A stretch of 64,000 bases of DNA from Gyromitra esculenta. Lineage: Eukaryota; Ascomycota; Pezizomycetes; Pezizales; Discinaceae. Shown here piece after piece: positions 24,254 through 35,302 of the stretch. The position numbers and the translations under genes were made by a program. Below the pieces are notes generated by a model. The model searched no databases, was not told where the DNA came from, and saw only the letters and a program-made list of their open reading frames with translations. The stretch is from assembly GCA_038503075.1 (NCBI GenBank), contig JBCAML010000023.1, positions 806,001 to 870,000 on the forward strand. The letters run 5' to 3'. Each line of letters starts with the position of its first letter. Within the stretch, counting starts at the first letter, position 1.

Positions 24254-24316
24254 ATGGTATTCAACTGGATGCGTGTATGATTAATCTATCTATCTATCTA
24301 TCTGATGGTATTCAAC
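24254..24316 (+). mobile_element. 39-bp dead-on-arrival LINE tail with 12-bp TSD
   Basis: ATGGTATTCAAC is present at 24254-24265 and 24305-24316. Between them lie 39 bp: TGGATGCGTGTATGATTAAT followed by (CTAT)n, which is exactly the 3' end of the LINE at 17185. This is an extreme 5' truncation from target-primed reverse transcription. Confidence 0.88.
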
Positions 24317-24319
24317 ACC

Positions 24320-25480
24320 AAGCGACTTTTAAACGCGAGTGAGGTTTCGTGATTTCGGTTTTCCGGGTTTGCGTGGCTTACGTATAGCATGGGAGCTCGA
24401 GGCATGTGTGCTACTATCGGGGACTGATAAAACATAGGAAGTATTTGAATCTCTGGGGCGAAGAGCTCTGGGAATCATGATACTGAGCGAAGCTATGGAA
24501 AAGTAGTGATTTTTGATGGTTCTGTATGAAGAAAATGGGGCGATGGACGGGGTATTTATGTGCCAAATTTTGATGTAATAGGGATTTAGATCCAATAAAT
24601 AGAAACTACAACTTAACTCCACCATAATATTGCCCTCTTCGGGGAGTGAACCTAGATCACTGAAAAAAGATGTCGCTGCAAAAAACCCAAAAAACTTGTG
24701 GCCCGAATGGACCACAAATTCGGTTGCTACGACAGAAGGGACAGGAGCTCGGCGTGCTAGGGAGGAATATCTGCTATAAAATATGGATCGAAAGTTACAA
24801 GGGAGGGCAACTGTTTTGTCTTGGGGTGCTATTCTTTAGGATCATGACGGTGAGCTATCTCTTCAACTTTCTCCATATGATCAATATTATAAACTAATTA
24901 GTACATCGGATCCGTATTACCTTACGACGCTCATCGAGTTCCTTGTGAAACCGACACGAGAAGGGAGGTAGGAATTATACTAAATGGTAAGTTTATTAAC
25001 GCACAGCAAGAATTGTATGACAGTTTTGAAAGAGGCCTGCAACCCTCCAACAAGGCCGAACGAAAAATAAGAAAAAAGGATTGCAAAGGTGGTACTGACT
25101 GGTTTATTTATCAGGAATGCATTCTGAACCCCTTGCCTTTCCTTTTGCATGTGCAAAAACTGAGCAGTGGGCAGGTGTGATTATGGAGGATGGTATACCT
25201 TCTCATCAACATCATTGCCATATTCCAGCCAGATAAGCACTGGGATAAGGAATGGTTGTCTGGCCTTCAAGTTCCTCGGGCTTGAATCCTGTTGCGGTGA
25301 TATGCTCTGAGATGAGAGATACTATCAAGGCACGCTTGGGATGGAATTATACGACGGATGCTATTAGAATACGTGTATAAGAAGAGTGGAAAACGAATCC
25401 TGTTGAGCGTGTCAATTTTTATACGATTTCAATGTCGAGACTGATCAAGGCTTGTGTTGCAGAGGGGCAGAAACAATTTT
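24320..25480. other. 1.1 kb without a supported gene
   Basis: A minus frame 24329-24715 is open for 128 codons with a basic C-terminus (SSSHAIRKPRKPGKPKSRNL). No family, no ATG context and no partner exon, so I do not call it. Confidence 0.3.
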
Positions 25481-25486
25481 GGTGTT

Positions 25487-25637
25487 GGTCTTGGGGTGGG
25501 GCGGTCTGTGCACACCGTCGGGGCGGGGCGAAAGTAAATTTTCCGCCCCATTAACCTACATGAACATATGTTAATCAATGGGGCCCTGACGGGGCGGGGC
25601 AGAGGCCAATATTTTCGCCCCGCCCCACCCCAAGACC
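25487..25637. mobile_element. GC-rich palindromic foldback element
   Basis: Starts GGTCTTGGGGTGGGGCGG and ends with the reverse complement CCGCCCCACCCCAAGACC. Inner parts pair too (GGGGCGGGGCGAAA with TTTTCGCCCCGCC, and CCGCCCCATTAA with TTAATCAATGGGGC), centred on AACATATGTT near 25569. The G-runs could form a quadruplex. No coding content. Flanks show no clear target duplication. Confidence 0.7.
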
Positions 25638-26820
25638 TTTGCTAAACAATTTCAGTTTTCGAGTTTTTGAGCCCGAGCCCTGCCCATGATCATACTTGTG
25701 CCCACACTCAAATTCACACTCGTACCTTAAATTTTTAAACATCGATATTTCAGAATATGAATACATGAAGACCATACGCACCTCGATGCAGACCAGGACC
25801 GTTTTAAAAACGTTAACGGAATACGCGTCTAAAAGCGGACTCTTTTGCCCATAAGCTGCTGCAGCTGTATGGATTAGCATGTGATTTTCTTTTCTTGCTA
25901 TCCTACTTCGTTCATCTGGGTTCGCAATCTTTTCATCTCGGGCATTTCCTCTCTCCAGAAAACGAGAAACTGTTCGTGGGTAAGGCATAGCAAAGTGTGC
26001 ATAAACCGAGACGTATACCGCTGTTCTTCTGTGGTAGGAACTTAGTTATGGTACCTAATCTCACAGTTCAGAAGATTACTTCTCCAAGCTGCAGCAATAG
26101 AAATTATTAAGTGTGGGCTGTTCTAGGCAATATCCTGCGTGCGACCCGAAATTTTCAGCATAAGCTGAGACTTCTGGACCCAACTTCAGTTTTCCATGCT
26201 ATTAGAGACCTCCGAAAGACAAGTGAAATCCTCCAAAACGCTGACATGGACGATAGGATACTAAGATTCGAACACTACGTATACCCATTGCACAAGAATT
26301 ATGTGATGCGCAGGCTAGCTACGATATTTTCACACATATAGCGAGCTAGTACTATCAGGTCGACCAGAGCGATCTTGAGGCTTAGTTCTATCTCGTAAAT
26401 CGATACTAAACCTTTATATTTCAGTTTTATTGAGATTCTACTGAACCCCTCGCTAACATCATCGTGCTATCGTGTAGTCTTCGAAAACCTGTTTCAATGT
26501 TAACAATCTATGTAAATACCGTTTACAATTACCGTCACTCCCAAATATAGCCAAGCTTTGGGCATTAGCCCACCCTAGTACTATAACATATTAAGTATGC
26601 TTGGCCCTTTATATACTATGCGTCTATCTAGCTACTGTCAGTGGCCATCAAGAGCCTGGCTGTGAGGCCTCGCTCACTGATCCAGGCGCCAAGAACTAAT
26701 GCCCTGACGCACCAGTCGAACCAAGCTCAAGAGGGTGTTTATTGTATGTACGAAGTGTGAGGGGCTATGAAGCAAGCTTGGAGGCTACATGAATAGCCTC
26801 TAAGCGTGCTATGGTATACA
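25575..26820. other. Region without a supported gene
   Basis: A minus frame 25575-25988 partly overlaps the palindrome and is not credible as a whole. A plus frame 26111-26341 reads gene-like (AIRDLRKTSEILQNADMDDR) but is isolated and unassigned. Confidence 0.3.
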
Positions 26821-26823
26821 GTC

Positions 26824-27043
26824 GCGTGACACTAATCCAACTAGAACATTACTACGTGTACCGTATTGGCTGGGAAAATACAACTCGACACCACTCAAAA
26901 CATGGTGGTGAGTGTGGCGCATAAAAGCACTACCGTATTCGACTAGCCCAAGTATTTTCTGCACGCACACCATATGGTAGCGCCAGGTCGTATTTTCCAA
27001 GTTAGTATGGTATTAAGGTGGAGCGGTGTTAGTGTCACTTGTT
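26824..27043. mobile_element. 220-bp MITE with GTGACACTAA termini
   Basis: GTGACACTAATCCAACTAG at the left pairs with the complement of GTGACACTAACACCGCTCC at the right end. Inner segments also pair (GGGAAAATAC near 26872 with GTATTTTCC near 26989; ACATGGTGG with CCATATGGT). No coding content. Target duplication not resolved. Confidence 0.55.
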
Positions 27044-27076
27044 TGGGGTTGATGTCTAGAATTCTCCCAACGCAGG

Positions 27077-27757
27077 ATATATGTTCTGACCGATATTCCA
27101 AGAAAGCCGGTTTACAAAGTGGCCTGGCCGATTTACAAATCGGTCAACCCATTTACAAACCGTTCAGCTTTACATATCGGCTGGCCAATCTCCAAAGTAA
27201 ATTTTGCAGTTGGCCGATACTGAAAGTAAAATTATTATTTTTGCAACAAGTAGGGCGCAGACCACGTACAAAAGCACTGGCAAGCTAGACACTAAACATT
27301 AAAATAAATATTAGCAATCCCGCAAGCCGAAGTAAAGTTCTCTCATGTATTTATATTACCTTTGAAAACTCTGTAGTAGCGTACGCACTACCGATTCACT
27401 CCCGCAGTCACTGGCGTGATAATGGTGTACGAATACCGTGACCACACCAATTTCACACCTCTTCCCGGTGCTGTATGTCTTCAAACGAAAATTGCGATAC
27501 TACATAGTAGTTATTCCTCTGAGTGGGATGCTCATGGTCTGAGTGGGATGGCTTCAACCTGATCATGAGGGTACTTTAACAAAGCCGGGTTGGTCCTAGC
27601 TTTGGGTAAGACAACAACTGATGAGGTGCACTTTGAAAACCGGCCACCACAAAAATCACTTTGAAAATCGGCCAACCGATTTTCAAAGCTGGCCTATTTT
27701 AAAACCGGTTAGCCTATTCTAAAATCGGCCATTCTTACAAACCGGTCAGAACATATA
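27077..27757. mobile_element. 680-bp MITE with subterminal CGATTT-AAA repeats
   Basis: Both ends begin ATATGTTCTGACCG (right end as complement, CGGTCAGAACATAT). Inside each end is an array of short direct repeats of the type CCGATTTACAAATCGG, CCGGTTTACAAA and TTTTCAAAGTGG, present in mirror orientation at the other end (27640-27757). Such subterminal arrays are transposase-binding platforms in DNA transposons. The centre has no transposase. Confidence 0.7.
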
Positions 27758-28149
27758 CACCATCCCTAGCACTTACCGTGCATAGGGGCAATTGCCCGTA
27801 CCTCCAATTCCATATTATAATAAAGCTATTCAATTAGGGAATAAAGCCGGGTAGCCCTCAACACTTCTTTTGCAGTTCTTCATAACTAATGGAGAAACTC
27901 TGCTGACTTGAAACGATGTGAGACCGTTTTGAGTTCTCCTCAATCAGAGCTCGAAAGCAGCAAGGTAGTGCGATGAGAAGGAAGATAGTTCTCATTGGCG
28001 TCTATGTTTGTTCAGCCTATATATAGGTGTTTCGTAGTTTTATGTTTAATCATCGCCACAACGTGCGACTAGCGCGATGTCAGCAAAACTCGACAGACGA
28101 TTACTTGCACGGTCACAAATGCATGCAAGAACGAAAAGATAGCTACTAA

Positions 28150-28510
28150 CACCAGTTGCTATGATGCCTATGTAGCCCCTCCCATCTCGGGTTTCTGCTG
28201 GTTCTCCTCAATTGTCTACTCGGATGAGATTTGTTTCCATCGCAGAAAACGAAGCAACTGTCTCGCTTAGGCTTGCCTGTATCTTCTCCATCATCGCTTG
28301 CAGTGTCCCAGCCATGGTTTGCAGTGTCCCGGTCAGCGTTTGCGGTGTTGCATTTTTCTGCAGTTTGAAGAGCCTCCGGCTCTCCTCCGTTGCGTCGGCT
28401 CACCTCTTTATTTCATCGAAGCGGCCATCTATCCATCGTATCCTCCATCGCGTCGAGCCCCCTCTCTAGCCGTTTTGCGTCCTCCAGTTGGGGTAGAGGC
28501 GGTGGAATCC
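28150..28510 (-). pseudogene. Gag-like coiled-coil relic
   Basis: On the minus strand: PPPLPQLEDAKRLERGLDAM, a frameshift, FDEIKR and RRLFKLQKNATPQTLTGTLQ, then TMAGTLQAMMEKIQASLSET and VASFSAMETNLIRVDN, then a TGA and GEPAETRDGRG. The regular LQ-x-M spacing is a heptad coiled coil as in retrotransposon gag N-termini. A 21-24 bp tandem (TGCAGTGTCCCAGCCATGGT type) encodes part of it. Superfamily not decided. Confidence 0.45.
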
Positions 28511-28786
28511 TGATCACAAGGGCCCTCCTACCGGAGGAGGCGTTGCCTGCAGCTCCCTTAGAACTATGAGAGTCTCAGATTGAGTGGTCTTCGAGACGTG
28601 TCCCGTCGACGCGTGTGAGCAGGTCATTGCGAGTCTCCGGTTGTCTATTTTATTTATATCGAGATTGTTCTCGCGATGTTCCGATGATCGATGTAGCAAA
28701 GAGGTTGGATGGGTCCCGTTGGGCCGGGTAACATTCGTGACTACGGGTTAAACCCGGGTTTTTAATATACTGTACCTACGGTACAG

Positions 28787-28865
28787 CCTAGTCTCGTGCC
28801 CAGCCCCACTGTGCAGCCCTACGGTACGCAGCAACCTGCACAGTGGGGCTGGGCACGAGACTAGG
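28787..28865. repeat. Perfect 30-bp inverted repeat (hairpin)
   Basis: 28787-28816 and 28836-28865 are exact reverse complements (CCTAGTCTCGTGCCCAGCCC...), separated by 19 bp that itself contains GTAC motifs. A long perfect stem in such decayed DNA implies recent origin or a maintained structure. It abuts the MITE at 28868. Confidence 0.85.
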
Positions 28866-29035
28866 TACAGCCGTTCACGGGGTGATAGCAAATACTGAGT
28901 GTTGACGAACAGGAGGATTTAGGCCAATAAATTGCGAGAGGTTTCCGCCCAGATCCGCGGCTTGGCAACTTCCATTCTCACAAAAAACCCCTGTTCATCA
29001 AAACCCAGTATTTGCTATCACACCGTTAACGACTG
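28866..29035. mobile_element. 168-bp pogo/Tc1-type MITE
   Basis: The ends CAGCCGTTCACGGGGTGATAGC (28868) and CAGTCGTTAACGGTGTGATA (complement of the right end at 29035) pair over about 44 bp through AAATACTG...GAACAGG, with few mismatches. A TA precedes the left end; the right flank reads GATA. The interior, read with one frameshift, gives RGFPP then QIRGLATSILTKN, resembling the DNA-binding domain of fungal pogo-like transposases, so this may be an internal-deletion derivative. Confidence 0.6.
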
Positions 29036-29039
29036 GATA

Positions 29040-30700
29040 TGGTTCACTTCACAACCACTTAAAAAACTAGCAATACGGGACTCACGCAATGTGAAAGCTT
29101 TCTATTTTTTTCGGCCACATTTAACACCACAACTAGTACATCTTGAGGCATTGCTGGGCTATATTTCAGAAGTTTATAGTCCTACTACATCTCAGCATGA
29201 TTCTTCTATCGTTCCCTACATAGACGCTCATTGTATGTAACTTTGCGAGTATCCTGCCCTTATTCTCAGCCGAATCCTGCCTTGTAATACGTTTTCCCAC
29301 CAAGAGTACTAAGGATGCTCGTTTTAAGGTTTAAGGGTGCACGTCGTAAGGTTGACACTAGCAGTGTAAGAGATTTAGGCACCCTTATTATAATACCACA
29401 CGGTAGTACTACTATAAGGATATTACTTAGTAACTCGGCTTACGATATATGGTAACGGGTCCTTTAGGCCTTATGTATCATGGACCACTTTCTATCACTA
29501 TGTGCACAATCACATGAACCAATATTTCCTATGTACTATTCTTAGACTTTTAGCATGGCCCCTGTTTCAGTTATGTTTCCTTGGTGTTCTATTTATGCTC
29601 AACGAAGGATATATAAGAGTCACCCTTTATCCCGTAGTTAAGAGACCATGCCAGCACATGAATATACGCGCCACTACTACTCTACCTATCCACTAGTATT
29701 ATGCTACCAGCCTTTCGTACACTAGTCCCCCTGATACTTACCGTGCTTTGCTCTTAGTTCCTCTCAAGAGTTAAAGTCTCGCTATAGTTATCATACAGTT
29801 CGACGTGGCCTACAGCTCCCGTTCTATTGTCCCTCGTCTATTTACACTATCGGCTAAAAGCCTAAACTTTTTCGTAACATAGTAGCACAACGCATCCAAA
29901 CACCTTCGACGCTATCCCACACTCGAAAATAAACAAAATCCTTCCTTCATTCGTAGCTCTGTGACATGTGGTAGAATGATGCACTGTTCATTGATGTGGT
30001 CCAACGCATGTAAAACCGCGTTGAGATACTCACTAACGGTTTCGCTAGAGTATTGAAATCGGCTCTGAGTATTCCGGCTTGCAGCATTGTTCGAAACAAT
30101 CTAAAGAAAACTAGAGACTTGCCGTTCAACTGAGATGTGTCTTGTATCCCGAAGATATGCTCTGCATCTCATCTCAGAATAGAGGTGTTCAAAAATCCTT
30201 TCCCCATTCGCATAGTTTCTCGCGCAGGTCTAAGGTTCTCCAATGCCAAAGCCTCCTATGTCCACTCGTAACTCGAAAGCTAGAAACTATATCGGGATTG
30301 TCATACTAATGTTGCCTTTACCATAGTACAATAAACAGCTCCCATAAATAACAATATATCTTAATCTTCTCTCAGCATCCTGCAATCCCGCCCAAAGAAA
30401 GGACTATATAAGGTTATACAGCAAAACAATCCCAACAAACACTCTGTGGAACGATTTTTCGAAGCAATCTCGCGAAGCAATTTGGTTCTGTGAGACTGCC
30501 AGGCAGACTGGTTACTGCGACTGCTGGGTGAAACGTGTTGAGGAAACAATCTTCTACTGCTGCTCGGTGAAACGATCCAGTGGGCTCAGTGCTAGTGATT
30601 CTGAGACATAAAATAGTGTATTAGTTATTAAAATATATTAGAGCACAAACAAGGGAGATATCGAATTATTTGGATGAGATTCGGAAATAGAGCATAGGGT
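29040..30700. other. 1.7 kb without a supported gene
   Basis: Only weak structure: TAAGGGTGC near 29330 pairs with GCACCCTTA near 29380; a partial duplication of CTGCTGNGTGAAACG at about 30518 and 30558. Open frames are short and unassigned. Confidence 0.35.
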
Positions 30701-30711
30701 TGAGGCTTGGT

Positions 30712-31277
30712 GGTGGTGATCTTGAGAAATGAAATTGTAGACTGAAAGTAGAGGCGGAGGAAGAAGGAAGACTGAGAAGGAAAATGTAAAGGTAGAATAG
30801 ATTGAGAAGAGAAAAGCGAAGGATGGGGTTATTTTGGTATATGTTTATTGGGTTTTTTTTTACGTTTTGGTGCTATTTTTACGTTTTGGTGTTTTTTACG
30901 TTTTGGTGTTTTTTTCTATGTTTTGGTGTTTTTTTTACGTTTTGGTGTTTTTTTTATGGTTGGTGTTTTTTATGTTTTGATGTTTTCTTTAAGTTTTGAT
31001 GTTTTCTTTAAGTTTTGGTGTTTGTTTTTTACGTTTTGATGTTCTTTTGTATGTTTTGATGTGTTTTCAAAGCTTGGGTGTTTTTTATGTTTTGGTGTTT
31101 TTTGCAGTTTGATGTTTTTTTTTCGCTTTGGTGTTTTTTCATGTTTGGTGTTCCTCTCATGTTTTGCTGTTTTTTTTATGTTTTATTTTTTGTGCGGTCG
31201 CCATTACCCGAGGGTTGGATGTGTAAATCAATTTTACTTATTTACTTACCTACTTACTTAGGCTAGGTGGTGGTGGT
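30712..31277 (+). mobile_element. LINE 3' end (about 30729-31259) with T-rich minisatellite
   Basis: The element starts just at an ORF2-like C-terminus (D-L-E-K-stop, compare GDLER-stop of the LINE at 17185). Its 3' UTR is a long array of TTTTTTACGTTTTGGTGT units (30855-31190). It ends CCCGAGGGTTGGATGTGTAA and a (TTAC)n tail. AGGCTTGGTGGTGGTG before it and AGGCTAGGTGGTGGTG after it form an imperfect target duplication. Open frames across the array (Phe/Leu/Cys-rich) are artefacts of the repeat. Confidence 0.75.
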
Positions 31278-31900
31278 GCTGGTGGTGGTTGAGGTACCAG
31301 AGAAGAAAAAAATGTCAGCTGCTTTGCGGACTGTTTGGTTGATGAAACTATAGCTTAAGTCACTTGCAATTTGGTCCACGGCAGTCACAAGTGGCGGGAA
31401 TTACACTCTCTACATACTATTTCTCCAAACGGGCCCTGAGCTTTTACATGTACCTCAGAGATTCCATGTAATACCGTCCTTTCTCATTCACGATCGGACA
31501 TATTGCCGACGAAGTCAACCATTCCCCTTATATATTGCTCTATCTAGCACAGTGTTGAACATAGAGAGATCAAGAAGTAGAGGATAAAGCTAATCGTCTG
31601 CAGTGCAGGACCAATTTATAGATCCCGTTCCCGTGAAAACTCTCCACGCCTACGGCTGGTGCCGTACTCCGTTAGCCGTCTAGGCGCATACTGTAGGTTC
31701 TCGAAAAATCTGCTATCTCCGTGCAGGGATCATTATCTGCGGCTGCAATGTAGGTGATTTTTCATGACTGGCCTTAAATGAGGTCTTAATAGAGCATATG
31801 TTCGGTTTTGTATTTGTTTTACTTTAATTGCAACCAGCAGTTAAGCTATGACAAGACAAAATGAAACATCTACGGCCTCCTTTCCTTCCATATATCATCT

Positions 31901-32380
31901 TCACGGCCACATAGTCCTATGAGCGTAAATTCGGGGTTTGGAGGGCGAAGTAATGAAAGCGGGATCAAAAACCCCCCTCATCAATGCCATACACACATTT
32001 GATTCCTTTTCACCGTCAGCTACAAATTATACTGCCTCGTTATCACCATTCTCGAGATATACATCACCAGATTCCTCCAAGTGTTTTACTTCAAGCTCCT
32101 ACCTCCAGGCCCTAACCTCCAGGCCCTCAAATCCTTTGACATCAACCCCAAAGCCTGTGCTATCACCAACAGGAAGTGATAGACTCACTTTCCGAAATAC
32201 GCGTTGTATGAGATCTTGTTCCTCTGTAGAAATCTGATACCACGAATCTCCAACACACCAAGTAGGAAGCACTCTTCGCTGCTTCGCAGTCTACTTTTCA
32301 AAGCCATTAGCATTTTCACACCCGCGAATAGCCCAATCTGTCAATGTCCGGTGTGAACGGGCGGTAATGGAGCGCCCCAT
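31901..32380 (-). pseudogene. Decayed 159-codon gene with three nonsense codons
   Basis: ATG at 32380, terminal TGA at 31901, exactly 160 codons and no frameshift. It reads MGRSITARSHRTLTDWAIRG, CENANGFEK-stop-TAKQRRVL, PTWCVGDSWYQISTEEQDLI, VSLSLPVGDSTGFGVDVKGF, ELEVKHLEESGDVYLENGDN, then FVADGEKESNVCMALMRGVF. The stops are TAG, TAG and TAA, as expected from decay of Gln or Trp codons. Composition is strongly gene-like (many D, E, K, G, V). No family recognised. Confidence 0.5.
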
Positions 32381-32639
32381 CAGCTGACCTCGAGATCTGA
32401 CTCACTATTCCCTTTTTCTGTAGGATGATGCGTCAACGCGGGAATTTCTCTCGCAAGTGGCATCATAGTCTAGATAGCGAGCAGGTTGACGAGGAATGCA
32501 GAGCAACGAGCGGCGCCCTGTCTAATAGTCGAGGGTTGAAACCCCCTTCTTCAGATGATGTATCAAAGAATGGGAGTATATAATTGAATTGTACTGGATT
32601 CAGTATACGATGGATAGATCATACAGAGCCGCAGTCACG

Positions 32640-32830
32640 TCGAGACATTAAAGGAACGCCTACCCGCCGCCACCCTGATAACCTTAATCCACATCACGTG
32701 ATAGATCACGTGACATCGCCTTCCTCCCACGCTGTCAGGACAGAAGATTATAAAGGGCTAAGAAGGATATAGAACGCTAGGCTCTATATATAGACCCCTT
32801 CATGGATACATGTAGTTTGGATCACAATTC
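32640..32830 (+). promoter_or_regulatory. Promoter-like segment with paired CACGTG boxes
   Basis: TCACGTGATAGATCACGTGA (32695-32714) holds two CACGTG motifs in an inverted arrangement. About 35 bp further on is TTATAAAGG, then a second TATATATAG, then a pyrimidine-rich stretch. The arrangement resembles a fungal promoter or LTR U3/R. It sits between divergent relics (31901-32380 minus, 33140-33820 plus). Confidence 0.3.
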
Positions 32831-33139
32831 ATCCTTCCTTTTGCAGCCCAATTCGGCTGCTTAGTTTCTGTTCCTCACCAGGAAAGAGAACACGAGCAGC
32901 ACAACGCCCTCAACCTCACGCCCCACTATATCGGATGTATTCCTTTAATCGTTTGTTGGTTGAGACATTGGTCGAGATATTTGCAAAAAAGAATTTTCTT
33001 CACGTATGCCTCATTGTTGAACTCAGAAATCACTCCCAGAGGCCAGTCGTGCAGGCCTTGTCCATCAAAAATAATCAAAGGAGGAACACGATGAAAGCCG
33101 TCTGCAAAAATACAAATACTAGACTAGCTTGTCGTCTCC

Positions 33140-33820
33140 CCTACTCCTCTCTCTCTCTTTCACCCATATAATTCCGACCCCACAGTGCCCTATATACGGC
33201 CGCTGAGATATTCGGAAGGATGCGGAGCCTCATGAATATTTAAAAAATTGGGTACAAAATAGCGAACAGCAGCATTTTGCAGGGCAAGCTCTACTGCGCT
33301 CAAGGGTTGTGGGTTTTTTTCGATTGCATCGCATCTAGTTGACCAATAGTTTCCGATAGCCATCAGAAACTTTTTGTGCTGTCTGTCACATCTTAAGTTA
33401 ACACGATGGTAATGCAGAAATCCTGAAAACCATCATTTGAGAGTCGGGAAAGAGCTATACACACCAGAGCACATCTCACGGAAGATTCTATCTGCATGTG
33501 CACGAAACCAGTCTTGCCCACTGCCCCAGCTTACTCTCTTTGCTCCAAAAGCAGTTTATAGAGCTTTGTTTCTAGTTCTGACCACTGACAGACGGGCACA
33601 GTATGAAGACCGTGAGCAAGCGTTGAAGCACCTGGAGACTCTATCTGTTTTACTTTTCGGACCCTGTCACTAACCGCTCGCTACGGAAGGAGAGAAACAG
33701 AGTGAGGAGCAGGATGAGATCGAAAATGGTGAGATGAGAGGATGGGGAGAGATTGGGCAGGAGAGTGGAAGAAGTATGAATGATGAATTGGAACTTGCGA
33801 TACGAGGGTATGGAGAATAG
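33140..33820 (+). pseudogene. Decayed gene, about 225 codons
   Basis: Reads DIRKDAEPHEYLKNWVQNSE, QQHFAGQALLRSRVVGFF, a frameshift at a run of seven T (33314-33320), SIASHLVDQ-stop-FPIAIR, KLTRW-stop-CRNPENHHL, then ELYTPEHISRKILSACARNQ, LFAPKAVYRALFLVLTTDRR, EDREQALKHLETLSVLLFGP, a TAA, and an acidic tail ATEGEKQSEEQDEIENGEMR to TAG at 33818. All in-frame stops are TGA, TAG or TAA at plausible Arg/Gln codons. Family unknown. It starts after a promoter-like segment at 32.7 kb. Confidence 0.5.
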
Positions 33821-35300
33821 GCTGTGCGGCTTTGGGATTGTGATATTGTGTTGATTTATGGGTTTTGTTCTTCGTTTTTTATTATTGGTCAATGTTTTAG
33901 ATTTCGATTAAAAATTGCGAATAGAAAGCGTGGGTTTTGGACTATGTGTCCATGAAGATGGGATATGAGGGAAGAGATGATATTTAGGTTATGATATATT
34001 ATGTATCGCCATAGCTTTAGTGCTAGTTACATTCAACGAGCTAAAAAAAAATCATTCGCTACAGTATGTGGTAAATACCGAGTGATTTAATATGATTCTA
34101 ATCTGAATACCAACCGAACAAGCTTCTAGGAATGATGGAGTTCCCTAACTGCAATCGTGTAGAGATGAAGGGAATAGCCTCAGAGTCTTGAGCCAGACTC
34201 AATCTCTAGAGGGAAACGACTAAGTTTGGTCAGCGAGGTAGAGCGTAGGGGTTAACGGGACTACCTCGATTAGAATTGACCCATTAGCCTAGCTATCGAT
34301 ATTTCTGTAAGCTGTGCGGCTCAAAAAATTTTTTTTGGCAAGTACCCCTGCTTTGGTGAGCGTGAAATAGAATGAACAACGACAAACCATCACATCCCTA
34401 CTAGCTCTAGGGCTTTGCCTCTACTCACTCCCCACCATTGATAGTCACGAAAAGCCGGTATAGCTGGGGCACTGATCCCGCACTCTCTGTTTCCTCTCCC
34501 ATCTTTCGTAAACTCCACCACTCTCCTTCCTGCCTTGACAGTGCAGAGGAAGTGGATTCTCGTTGGCTTACAACGCCATTTGCCATCACTATGGCCTCTA
34601 GATTTGATTCCTATCCTCTCCTTCCCTTGCACCTTTTCATTGTGTCTACTGCTAATCGTGAATAATAGCGCCGCTGGCACCTACGGCAAAATAAGGGGAG
34701 TCCTGTGATCGCACCTTTGTCTTTGTGTGCTGGATCAGGTGGTGCCTCATCTCAGACGGGCGCAATTCCCGAGTCAGGATTAACAGCCTCGATCTCACTG
34801 GTCATTGGCGGTAAGAGGGACACCGTCAGCAGCTCTGAAGCCATCTGGACGGACGGGCATCGATCAGGGAAAGCAGGCTCCTGGTCCCGTCGCATCACCT
34901 GGTGATGTTGCGCGAACGGCAATCCTTCTGGATTGCTGTGGTATGATAACTATTTTTTTCTCCTTTCATCTATTTCTCTCCCTTTTCATCGTTTATGTGG
35001 TGGTTTCGATGTTGGTAGATTTGCTGTAATTAGTACTTTGATTCACTTGTAATTCAGATATTCAAATGATAATTCCTCTGCTGTGTGCATGCTTCTTGTT
35101 TCTCGTTAAGTGTTCTGTAGATAAAGTGAATTGCAATAGCATGTGCGTTTCTAGAGGTAAGAGACAGACACCAAAAAAAAAACCTTGCAGAGTTTTCGCT
35201 GAAATCATCAAAATTCAACAATAGTTTAGGATTCCAGCGAGCATGCTATCAGTAACCCGCACACGTATGTAAAAGGCTCAGGACCCACGAGAGCAAAAAG
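33821..35300. other. 1.5 kb without a supported gene
   Basis: Frames at 34438-34665, 34705-34905 (plus) and 34390-34680 (minus) overlap one another and give no family. Nothing else recognised. Confidence 0.35.
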
Positions 35301-35302
35301 CG

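Noticed and set aside
30802..31266. Phe/Cys/Leu-rich open frames resembling a membrane protein
   Set aside because: They are translations of the T-rich minisatellite in the LINE 3' UTR.
32695..32714. Paired CACGTG as a confirmed regulatory site
   Set aside because: Kept only as a low-confidence promoter-like segment; two hexamers alone do not show binding.
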